The notes beneath the pieces were generated by a model that was given only the letters and a program-made list of their open reading frames with translations, was not told where the DNA came from and searched no databases. 64,000 nucleotides of DNA from CAZLKN01 sp964560135. GTDB taxonomy: Bacteria > Actinomycetota > JAICYB01. Location: NCBI GenBank assembly GCA_964560135.1, contig CAZLKN010000004.1, forward strand, positions 1 to 64,000, given 5' to 3'. The translations under genes were made by a program, and so were the position numbers. This document shows positions 48,616 to 56,791 of this stretch, in pieces. Each line of letters opens with the position of its first letter. The first letter of the stretch is position 1.

Positions 48616-50325
48616 CTATCTGAGGAAGAGCTCCCGCGGGACCACCATCCCGGTGGCCACGCTCGACACGCTGTCCACCGCGGAGCCCACGGTGGTGGAG
48701 TTCACGAGGTACAGACGGGCCCCGTAGGCGATCGGGATCAGCGGCATCTCACCGCAGACCATGTTCTCGAGCACCTGGTACATCTCGATCTGGTCCTCTT
48801 CGGCGATCGCCCTCCGTGCTTCCTTCTCGAGGATGCGATCGAAGTCCCGGTCGGAGAAGCGGGTGAAGTTGTTCTGTCCGATGCTGCCCGAGTCGAACAG
48901 CGGGACGATGTAGCGGCTGGGAGCCGGGTACTGCGGTGCCCACGACATGCGGAATGGTCCCTCGAACCCGGGCTGCTGCAGGCCCGCGTCCAGATAGCTG
49001 TCCCATCCCAGCGGGACCGCTTCGACCTCCACCCCGAGGGCCTCGTTCCACTGCTGTGAGATCTCCTCGACCAGTTCCGCGTGGCCGAATTCGTCGTTGA
49101 AGGTCAGGCTGATGGTCTGGCCTTCGAGGTCCACACCCGCTCCCTGCAGACTCTGCCGTGCGGCTGCGACGTCCGCTGTGAGCGGTGTGTGTTCCGCGCA
49201 GGCGTTGTCGCGGTGAAAGGACCCCAACGCCGGCGGCAGGACGCCCTGCGCCGGTTGCCGGACACCACCGTAGACGGATTCGACGATACGGGTCCGGTCG
49301 AGAGCCTGGCTGAGCGCGATCCTGACCCCCCGCTGGTCGAAGGGCTCCTGGCTCACGGGGAGCCCGATGTACTCGAGGGTCGGAGTGGGGGCGGCCACGA
49401 GGTCGTCCCCCAGCCGTCGCAGCTCCTCGAGCCGCTCCTGGGGGGCATGCGCGACGTCGATCTCTCCGGCCTCGAAGGCCGCCACCTGGGCGTCACGGTC
49501 CTCGTAGAACCTGAACTCGATCTCATCCGGGTAACCCACGCCACCCTCGGTATGGGCCATGTTCGCCCCATAGTAGTCCTCGAAACGCTCCACGCGGATC
49601 GAGGCGTCGCCGGGCGTCCACGGCTCGGTCATCTGGTAAGGACCCGTACAGATCGGCTGGCGCGAGAATGCGTCGGGATCGTCCTCGATCTCCTGCTTGG
49701 GGACCGGGGCGGAGGCCGGGTGCGAGAGGACCCGGAAGAAGTCGGAGAGATCCTGCGTGAGCCGGATCTCGAAGCTGAACGGCTCGATCACCCGCATCCC
49801 AGCGAACTGGCGACGCTGGCGCTCGTCGTCCACCTCGGCCGTGCCGTGCACCTGGTCGTAGCCGATCACCGGCTGGAAGATGGAGGCGACGGGGCTCGCG
49901 AAGTCGCGGTCGGCCACCCTCGAGAGCGCGAAGACGACGTCCTCGGCCACCACCTCGCGACCGTTGTGGAACCGGACACCCTTCTTGAGACGGATGTTGA
50001 TGCGTTCGCCCCCGTCGCCGATCTGCCAGGAGTCGGCGATCCCCGGACGGACCTCCCCGGTCACCGGGTCGATGGTGACCAGCGTGTCGCAGATCGTCGA
50101 CGTGAGGAGGCTCTGTGCGGGTTCGAGCGCGTCCGTGGCCGGAGGGTCGATCGTCAACGGCTCGTTGATCCCGATACGCAGCGTCCCGCCCGGGGCCGCC
50201 TCGGGACTCGCCTCGCGGAACTCGAGCACCTCGTCGCCTGCGCACGCCGCAGCGACGACCGAGAGCAGCCCGGCCGCAGCGATCGCGCGGCGGAACCGGC
50301 CGTGGTTCTTCCGGCCCTCAGGCAC
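48616..50325 (-). CDS. Dpp/Opp-type ABC transporter substrate-binding lipoprotein
   Basis: A 569-residue family 5 solute-binding protein for peptides, nickel or oligosaccharides. Lipobox SVVAAAC near residue 27, then TLRIGINEPLTIDPPATDA, the signature LKKGVRFHNGREVVAEDVVFAL and GPYQMTEPW. GTG 50325 was chosen: it overlaps the previous stop by eight bases and leaves a normal signal peptide; GTG 50361 is in frame. No Dpp permeases or ATPases are in the window. Its place in the operon of the LIV-type transporter is unexpected and suggests either co-option as the binding partner or a sensor role. Confidence 0.9.
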   Translation of the reverse strand: MPEGRKNHGRFRRAIAAAGLLSVVAAACAGDEVLEFREASPEAAPGGTLRIGINEPLTIDPPATDALEPAQSLLTSTICDTLVTIDPVTGEVRPGIADSWQIGDGGERINIRLKKGVRFHNGREVVAEDVVFALSRVADRDFASPVASIFQPVIGYDQVHGTAEVDDERQRRQFAGMRVIEPFSFEIRLTQDLSDFFRVLSHPASAPVPKQEIEDDPDAFSRQPICTGPYQMTEPWTPGDASIRVERFEDYYGANMAHTEGGVGYPDEIEFRFYEDRDAQVAAFEAGEIDVAHAPQERLEELRRLGDDLVAAPTPTLEYIGLPVSQEPFDQRGVRIALSQALDRTRIVESVYGGVRQPAQGVLPPALGSFHRDNACAEHTPLTADVAAARQSLQGAGVDLEGQTISLTFNDEFGHAELVEEISQQWNEALGVEVEAVPLGWDSYLDAGLQQPGFEGPFRMSWAPQYPAPSRYIVPLFDSGSIGQNNFTRFSDRDFDRILEKEARRAIAEEDQIEMYQVLENMVCGEMPLIPIAYGARLYLVNSTTVGSAVDSVSSVATGMVVPRELFLR

Positions 50326-51403
50326 CGGGAAGCCCCGGCTCCGTGTTGATGATCGATTCACGCTGCGTCTCCACCTCCGCTCCGTCCACGACCCCCTCCG
50401 CCAGGCGCGTCTCCTTCACGGAAAGGCCCCCGAACTGCGTCGCGAACGCGTGGCTCTCCTCGAAGGAGATGTCGTTGGTGGGCGACACCAACCGGCCGTT
50501 GAAGATCTGGATGTTCCAGGCATCGATGAACACGCCGCAGGCGTCCACCCGGACCTTGTGGTTCTCCACCGTCGGCTCGTCGTCGCCGTCTTCCTCGCCG
50601 AGAGGATCGTCGGGGATGGGTCCCGTGTCCTCCTCTGTGGACTCTCCGATCATGGCGTCGAAGCTGAGCACCGTCTGACCGTTGCTCGCCGTCGAGGCCA
50701 CGGACCACTCGGCCCCCGACTCGGCGGGGAAGGGCATCATCTTGACCGGCGGGTTCCAGTTGAACGCGGAGGTGTCGTCACCCTCGGTGACCTCGGTGCG
50801 GGTGAGGTAGATGCCCTGCAGGTCGGCGACATCGTGATTGGGGATCACCGAGTAGCTCGTGGTCGTGGTGCGGGAATCCATCTGCTCCACCACCTCGAAG
50901 CTGTACACGCCGTCGTCGTCCGGCGGCTCAACGTTCTGGACCGTCCGGGTGACCTCCTCCGGGAAGAGTTCGACATCGTCACCGCTCGACGTATGTCCGC
51001 TGGTCCGGAACGCGTAGCTCTCCTCTACCGGCGGCTGCGACGCGCGGTTCGAGGCCACCTCCCGAGGTGCACTGAGCGGATCGGCCGAGGGGCAGTCGTG
51101 GATCACCGGAGGCGGAGGGGGAGGCGGCGGCGGTTGCACGGGCTGCTGGACCCGCCGCACCACCCGGACCACGGGGTTGGGCTCGGTCACCAGCGCTCCG
51201 GGATCTTCGAAGTCCGACGACTGGATCCCGAGCAGCACATCACTCGGGAACTCTTTGACCCCCACGGCCACGGGGGTCCGGGGGCCGGCACATGCGCTCC
51301 CGAGCAGGAGCATCGTGAGTAGCAGCGTGAGCCCGACGGTCGGACGACGCCGCCTGGTATTCCTCGATCGATTCGACCGTCGATGCTCCCTGCTCTTCTT
51401 CAT
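50318..51403 (-). CDS. Secreted lipoprotein with polyproline linker, unknown function
   Basis: A 361-residue exported protein. After a basic N-terminus and hydrophobic helix comes the lipobox LLLGSAC (about 36). A run of nine prolines lies near residue 100, then an acidic, Thr/Ser-rich beta-type region of about 230 residues with a paired Cys possibility (HDCPSAD and VDACGVF). No family is recognised. ATG 51403 has GGAGG five bases upstream. It follows the TgpA-like gene by 22 bases and overlaps the Dpp-type gene. It probably sits on the outer face of the membrane close to the TgpA-like protein. Confidence 0.75.
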   Translation of the reverse strand: MKKSREHRRSNRSRNTRRRRPTVGLTLLLTMLLLGSACAGPRTPVAVGVKEFPSDVLLGIQSSDFEDPGALVTEPNPVVRVVRRVQQPVQPPPPPPPPPVIHDCPSADPLSAPREVASNRASQPPVEESYAFRTSGHTSSGDDVELFPEEVTRTVQNVEPPDDDGVYSFEVVEQMDSRTTTTSYSVIPNHDVADLQGIYLTRTEVTEGDDTSAFNWNPPVKMMPFPAESGAEWSVASTASNGQTVLSFDAMIGESTEEDTGPIPDDPLGEEDGDDEPTVENHKVRVDACGVFIDAWNIQIFNGRLVSPTNDISFEESHAFATQFGGLSVKETRLAEGVVDGAEVETQRESIINTEPGLPGA

Positions 51404-51425
51404 CTCACCCTCCATTGTACGGCTG

Positions 51426-54404
51426 TTATTCGGGCGCGCCCCTTCGCGGATCGGTTGCCCCGGCGATGGGGCCACGCAGCTCCTCCCCCCGTTGGAACGC
51501 CAGGAGTGAAGCGAAGATACGGTCGGCGTCCTCGAATCCCTGTCTCGCGATGAAGATCTCGTAGTACTCCATGCGCGGCGGGAACCAGAGGAAGATCCGC
51601 TGCTCTGGGAGGCGTTGCACGTGGATGCGCTCGTTGCCGATCCGGGTCAGCTCGAAGGTACCCGTGCCGATGCTGCCCAGCACACCTTCGCGCAGCTCCT
51701 TCTGGGTGGCCTCCAGGCCGGGCTTGAACGCACCGACCTGAAGCGCCCCGAGGACCCCCTCGTCGTCGCGGACGGTGTACACCTGGCCGACGGCGACGAG
51801 GCTCTCCTCACCGGCGAGCTCGAAGGCGCGCTCGGCCCCCGGCTCCCGCTGGAAGCGCAGTCCCTCGAACTCGCTGGGGGCGACCTCCTCGGGCATCACC
51901 GGCTCGACGAGCTGCGCGGTTGGCTGACGGTCCTCGGCGCTGAGCCGTCCACAGGCCCCGCTGGTGAGCAGCAGGAGCACGATCATCCCGCCGACGGGGA
52001 GCGCGCGGCGGGCCCGGCGGAACCTCCCCAGCGGCGACAGCCGCCGGAGGCCACGGAGCCGCTCCCGCAGGGTCGTGCGCGGCCACAGGTTCGGGATCTC
52101 CCGCGTATAGGGGTCCCGCAGCGAGACCCGCGACCCGAAGGCGATCACCCGGGTGATCGAGGGCTGTGCACGGCGCAGCCGGCGGGACACCGATCGGGCC
52201 ATGTCCTCGGCGACCTCGGCGTCCTCGGGATGCAGGTCCCGCCTGAGGTCGCCCCAGAAGGCACGGGTGACCAGCCAGGCCAGCTCAGCATGCTCCAGAT
52301 CCGGATCGACCGCCTGCAGGAACTCGAGTGGGGTCGCCGAGTTGTACCCGACGTTCAGATCCGATGCGGCGTCGCGGAAATCGCCGTAGGCGACCATGAT
52401 CCGCTCGAAGGCGCCCTGGTCCGCCGCCCAGCGACGGCGACGGAACCGGCGTGCCACCTTCACGACGCCCGGATACAGGGAGTACACGAACAACAGGCCG
52501 GCCAGGAACGGAAGCGTGACGGCCAGCCAGTAGCGGACGATGACGAACAGGAGCTGGATGCTCTGGAGGCGGATCGGGACGTAGATGACGAGGGCCAGGT
52601 CCTCGGTGGGCCTGATCTCGGGATCCTGCTCCTCGTCGTCCTGGGACAGGCTGGCCTGCGCCCGCGGAGGTGTCCCCACGATCGGCACCCAGCCGTAGCC
52701 GTGGAAGTAGGCCTCCAGCCACGTCGAGCCGTGGCGGGGACGCACCTCCCAGGTCTGAGCCTCGGGATCCTCCTTGTTGCCGGCGAAGAACCCGTATCCG
52801 ATCCGTGAGGGGATGCCCGCCCACCGGGCGAGCATGGCTTCGGCGGCGGTGATCTCGTAGGGCGTCGCGGGCTCTTCGTCCAGCATCTCCGCGACACGCG
52901 CCGGCGGCACGTCGACCGGGTTCCCGGCCCCCTTGGCGATCACCTTCTCGTAGAAGGTGTTGCGGACGAACTGGAGTCGCTCGAACATGTTGTCTTCCGG
53001 CGCCTCGTTGAGGATCGCCACGACCTCGCTCGGCGGCGGCGGCATGCCCTCGAGGAACAGCTCCCGGATCTCCTGCGGAGGCGGCGGCGCCTCCGCCAGC
53101 TCCTCGCCCGATGGCGGCATCGGCGCCTCGACGGTGTAGGTCATGCCCCGCCTGGCGCGGGAGTCGGGCAACCGGAACATCTGCGTACGAGGATCGAAGG
53201 TGAGCTCGAAGTCGCTCTCGCGCTGCACCCGTTTGGCGTCGGCGATGATGGGGAGCACGTGCCCTTCGACGTCGAAGATCTCGAAGGTGGCCACGAACGT
53301 GCCGTCGTCCTCGCGCTCGACCGGCTGCTCCGGTTCGCCGATCGACGGCGGGATCACGCCCGTCGGCTCGATGTCGATGAGGCGTGCGGTGGTGTACGGC
53401 GGCAGGAGCCAGGCCACCTCCTCGTAGACGTCGAGTACCCCCAGCCGCCACGGGCCGGGGCGGTCCGCCTCGACGGTGAAAATGACCCGGTCCTCCTGGG
53501 GAGGCTGCACCTCCGGCCGCTTCGGTGGGATCTCCTGGTCGCGGTCGGTCTCCGGGAACAGGAACCCGGCCTGGCTGAGCGCGAACAGCACCACCAGCAG
53601 GAGGCCAACCATCCCGATGCCCTTGCCGAGACGGCGCATCTCGAACTGTCCGGAGGTGGCACCCTCGCGGGCCAGCTCGACCCCGTACGCCACGGCCATG
53701 GAGCCGACCAGCAGGGCCAGGGCCACACCCGTGGTGAGCATCGTGCCTTCCTGCGGCTGGATCAGCGCCGCAGCGAAAACCAGCGGCACCGGCATGAAGA
53801 TGCCGAGCTTCGGACGGTCGAGGCTGGTGGCCAGCGATGCCGCGGCGGTGGCCAGGACGGCGGTGAGGACGACGAGGATGAACCTCCAGCCCGGATCGAA
53901 GGGGATCGGCGGCTGGGCCACGCCTCCGGTCCGGATCGCCTCGGCGACGAGACCGGGAAGGTTGGCCGTTCCCCCCGTGGCATCCGGGATGATCAGGATC
54001 GCGCCCACCAGCAGGGCCGCCGGCAGCGCCAGGTACTGCACGATGCTGGGTCTGCGGGTGCGATAGGAGAAGGCGACCATGCCGGCCCCCAGCAGGGGGC
54101 CGATGAGGGCAACGGCCTTCGGGAAGAGGCCGCGGAACAGCCCCGCACACATCCAGGCGGCGGCGGTGGCGGAGAGGAACACCGCCAGCGAGGTGAGCAA
54201 CGGGTCGGCGGGCTGATGCTCGGGTCCTTCCTGGGCTTCCCGGCGCTCGGCCTCCGTCAGCTCCTCGTCTTCGAGGATGCGTGGCTCCTCCTCCGTCTCC
54301 GTTGGAGTGACGGGGAGTTCGGTGGTGCGATCGGGGGCTTCGATACTCACCGAGATCGTGTCCTTGCCGTCATCGTCGTCATCTCTCCGTCCATCGAACT
54401 CCAC
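51426..54404 (-). CDS. TgpA-like membrane protein with degenerate transglutaminase domain and lipobox-like C-terminal part
   Basis: A 992-residue membrane protein. An acidic N-terminus (about 1-65) is followed by about seven hydrophobic helices (70-290), a large outer region (290-610) with the transglutaminase-like segment (about 505-580), another helix (about 625) and a cytoplasmic stretch resembling DUF4129. In active members a Cys precedes an Ala-rich helix and a His-Ala-Trp motif follows; here these read TPYEITAAEAMLARW and RHGSTWLEAYFHGYGWVPI, so the Cys and the His appear replaced. Near residue 800-815, VGGMIVLLLLTSGAC looks like a lipoprotein signal, followed by a 175-residue soluble domain. 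It follows DUF58 and MoxR as usual for this family. Probably structural or regulatory. Confidence 0.82.
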   Translation of the reverse strand: MEFDGRRDDDDDGKDTISVSIEAPDRTTELPVTPTETEEEPRILEDEELTEAERREAQEGPEHQPADPLLTSLAVFLSATAAAWMCAGLFRGLFPKAVALIGPLLGAGMVAFSYRTRRPSIVQYLALPAALLVGAILIIPDATGGTANLPGLVAEAIRTGGVAQPPIPFDPGWRFILVVLTAVLATAAASLATSLDRPKLGIFMPVPLVFAAALIQPQEGTMLTTGVALALLVGSMAVAYGVELAREGATSGQFEMRRLGKGIGMVGLLLVVLFALSQAGFLFPETDRDQEIPPKRPEVQPPQEDRVIFTVEADRPGPWRLGVLDVYEEVAWLLPPYTTARLIDIEPTGVIPPSIGEPEQPVEREDDGTFVATFEIFDVEGHVLPIIADAKRVQRESDFELTFDPRTQMFRLPDSRARRGMTYTVEAPMPPSGEELAEAPPPPQEIRELFLEGMPPPPSEVVAILNEAPEDNMFERLQFVRNTFYEKVIAKGAGNPVDVPPARVAEMLDEEPATPYEITAAEAMLARWAGIPSRIGYGFFAGNKEDPEAQTWEVRPRHGSTWLEAYFHGYGWVPIVGTPPRAQASLSQDDEEQDPEIRPTEDLALVIYVPIRLQSIQLLFVIVRYWLAVTLPFLAGLLFVYSLYPGVVKVARRFRRRRWAADQGAFERIMVAYGDFRDAASDLNVGYNSATPLEFLQAVDPDLEHAELAWLVTRAFWGDLRRDLHPEDAEVAEDMARSVSRRLRRAQPSITRVIAFGSRVSLRDPYTREIPNLWPRTTLRERLRGLRRLSPLGRFRRARRALPVGGMIVLLLLTSGACGRLSAEDRQPTAQLVEPVMPEEVAPSEFEGLRFQREPGAERAFELAGEESLVAVGQVYTVRDDEGVLGALQVGAFKPGLEATQKELREGVLGSIGTGTFELTRIGNERIHVQRLPEQRIFLWFPPRMEYYEIFIARQGFEDADRIFASLLAFQRGEELRGPIAGATDPRRGAPE

Positions 54405-54431
54405 TGCTCACGGAATGGTTCCTTGGTGTGG

Positions 54432-55736
54432 TCAGAACTTGCGGATCGCACCGACGAGCACCTTCCGGAAGACACCCTCGAGCGCCTGGCTCGCGGAAAC
54501 CTCGACGACGTTGCATCCCAGCACACCGGCGCGATGCAGGCTGGCCGGATCGGAATCGTCGTGGACCACCATCACCAGCAGGATCGAGACCCCCCGGTCG
54601 ATGAGGAGCCTGAGGCGGGTCGCCGCCGCCTGATCGAGGTGCGGTGTGGCGACGACGATGTGGGTGTCCCGGCGGGGGTCGGTGAGGACACGGTTCAGCA
54701 GCTCCTCCAGCGACTTCTTGCCGCGTTCGACCCGTGCCAGTTCGTCGAGCAGGCGGATCCGGTTCCGCAAACCACGGAGCTGCTCGGCGATCTTCCGTTC
54801 GTTGGTGTCCACGGACACCGCGAAACCGTCCTTGATGTGCTTCGCCCCGAGCGATGCCACGACCCGCACGGCGGTCTCGAAGGTCTCGCTGGGCTCACCC
54901 GGGGAATGCTCGGACCCGTCGGTATCGAGGATCATCCCCACCCGGTCGGTGATCCCCTGCTCGGACTCCCGCACCAGGAGGCGATCGTTGGCGGGGTCGT
55001 CCGGGTCGAGCGTCCGGGCCGTGGCCCGCCACACGATGCGACGGGGGTCGTCCCCGGGCACGTACTCGCGCATCCCGTAGAACTCGAAGCCTGCCGGCCA
55101 GGGCTTGGAGACGGGCGGACGGATCGGCGGATCCTCCCATTCCCGGCTGAGGACCCGGTCCTGCACGGGCTCGGTGCTCGGGTGCACGATGATCTGTTCC
55201 GGCTCGATCAGCCGCTGGGTCTGGCGGGTGAGCCCGAAGGGGTCGCTCCACGCCGCGATCAGCGGCCCCACGCTGTACACACCGCGGAGGCGCGGCGTGA
55301 AGCTGTAGAGGTGCGACACTTCCTGCCCCGAGGGCAGGATCGGGATCGGAACCCGCACGTCGTTGCCGAGATGGTTGTGCAGCTCCTCCTCCAGCACGAT
55401 GGTGCTGAGACGCCGCTTCGCGGTGAGGGTCAGCTCCACGTCAACGAGCTGCCCCTGCCGCACGCGGGTGGGGAGTTCCGAGCGGACGGCTGCCACGGAC
55501 AGCTTCCGCCGCCCCATCACCCAGGAGATCACGAGCACCACGATGAGGCCGTACACGAGGAGGAACATCGCCCGGCTCCCGAGCAGCCGCGCGAGGATCC
55601 AGCCGGCGATGGCGAACACGATCACCAGCAGCCCGCTGGGGGTGAGGCCCAGCTTCCGCTCGATGAACGCGAGGATGCCGGATCCGAGGACGGCTGCCCC
55701 GGATCGCTTCTGTCCCTTGGCCCGTGGTGGGCTCAT
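54432..55736 (-). CDS. DUF58 domain protein (MoxR-associated, vWA-like)
   Basis: A 434-residue membrane-anchored protein. Two hydrophobic helices (LVIVFAIAGWILARLL, FLLVYGLIVVLVISWVM), then a beta-rich region and the DUF58 signature FEFYGMREYVPGDDPRRIVW (about 230). The C-terminal part has a von Willebrand factor A-like fold but the metal-site motif reads GMILDTDGSEHSPGE rather than D-x-S-x-S. DUF58 proteins work with MoxR ATPases in protein assembly or maturation. ATG start 19 bases after moxR. Part of the 62.4-48.2 kb operon. Confidence 0.88.
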   Translation of the reverse strand: MSPPRAKGQKRSGAAVLGSGILAFIERKLGLTPSGLLVIVFAIAGWILARLLGSRAMFLLVYGLIVVLVISWVMGRRKLSVAAVRSELPTRVRQGQLVDVELTLTAKRRLSTIVLEEELHNHLGNDVRVPIPILPSGQEVSHLYSFTPRLRGVYSVGPLIAAWSDPFGLTRQTQRLIEPEQIIVHPSTEPVQDRVLSREWEDPPIRPPVSKPWPAGFEFYGMREYVPGDDPRRIVWRATARTLDPDDPANDRLLVRESEQGITDRVGMILDTDGSEHSPGEPSETFETAVRVVASLGAKHIKDGFAVSVDTNERKIAEQLRGLRNRIRLLDELARVERGKKSLEELLNRVLTDPRRDTHIVVATPHLDQAAATRLRLLIDRGVSILLVMVVHDDSDPASLHRAGVLGCNVVEVSASQALEGVFRKVLVGAIRKF

Positions 55737-55755
55737 GCTCTCCCTGCTCCCTGCA

Positions 55756-56781
55756 TCAGGCGCTCGCGGCCTGCGCGGTCTTCCCAGAGCCCATCGGCAC
55801 CTTCACCCGCGTGACGATGCGGTCCACGACGGCCTCCACGGTCTCGTCGCGCAGCATCGCGTCGGGCGTCAGGATCAACCGGTGAGCGAGGACCGGCATC
55901 GCGAGGCTCTTGACGTCGTCGGGAAGCACGTCCTCGCGGCCCTGCGAGGCGGCCAGGACCCGCGATGCCCGCTGGAGTGCCAGCGCGGCACGGGTACTGC
56001 CCCCGATCAACAGCCCCGGGTCGGTTCGCGTCGCCTGCACGAGATCGACGATGTAGAGCTTCACGGCCTCGGAGACCGTGACGTCGGCGGCCCAATCGAC
56101 CATGGCCACGACCTCGTCGCGGGAGACCGCCGAGCCGATGTCCTCGATGGCCTCGGTCTTGCGGTTCGCGTCCAGCACCTCGACCTCTGCCAGCCGGTCC
56201 AGGTAGCCGAGGGACAGCTTGAACAGGAACCGGTCGAGCTGGGCCTCCGGCAGTGGGAACGTACCTGCGAGCTCCACCGGGTTCTGGGTGGCGAGCACGA
56301 AGAACGGCTTCGGGAGCGGGTGGGTGATGCCGTCGATCGTGACGTTGCGCTCCTGCATGGCCTCCAGCAGCGCCGCCTGCGTCTTCGGAGTGGCACGGTT
56401 GATCTCGTCGGACAGGAACACGCTGGCGAAGATCGGGCCGGGCCGGAACACGAACTCGCCGGTCTTCCGGTCGAGGACGGGCGATCCGGTGACGTCACCG
56501 GGCAGGAGGTCCGGGGTGCACTGGATCCGCGAGTACTCGGCGTCGATCGTCTTGGAGATCGCCCGGCAGAGCATCGTCTTACCGGTGCCGGGGAGGTCCT
56601 CGAACAACAGATGCCCGTTGGCGAACAGGCACGTCATCGCCAGCCGGACGATCTCGTCCTTGCCCTTGATGACCTGCTCGATGTTGTCCACGATCAACTC
56701 GAAGCGGTCCCGGAACGCCTGACGGCTCAGACCCGCCTGGGCCTTCCCCTTCTTCGGTGACTTACGGGTACTCACAGCCAC
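55756..56781 (-). CDS. MoxR-family AAA+ ATPase
   Basis: A 341-residue AAA+ chaperone-like ATPase. Walker A is FEDLPGTGKTML (about 65), Walker B FLSDEINRA (about 130), sensor 1 region FVLATQNPVELAGTFPLPEA, and the arginine-finger region follows. MoxR proteins insert metals or assemble complexes together with vWA/DUF58 partners encoded next to them, as here. The start is one of several GTG codons: 56781 is chosen because GAGG lies eight bases upstream; 56790 and 56775 are also in frame. It starts 10 bases after the MFS-ABC fusion gene. Confidence 0.92.
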   Translation of the reverse strand: MAVSTRKSPKKGKAQAGLSRQAFRDRFELIVDNIEQVIKGKDEIVRLAMTCLFANGHLLFEDLPGTGKTMLCRAISKTIDAEYSRIQCTPDLLPGDVTGSPVLDRKTGEFVFRPGPIFASVFLSDEINRATPKTQAALLEAMQERNVTIDGITHPLPKPFFVLATQNPVELAGTFPLPEAQLDRFLFKLSLGYLDRLAEVEVLDANRKTEAIEDIGSAVSRDEVVAMVDWAADVTVSEAVKLYIVDLVQATRTDPGLLIGGSTRAALALQRASRVLAASQGREDVLPDDVKSLAMPVLAHRLILTPDAMLRDETVEAVVDRIVTRVKVPMGSGKTAQAASA

Positions 56782-56791
56782 ACCGATCACC

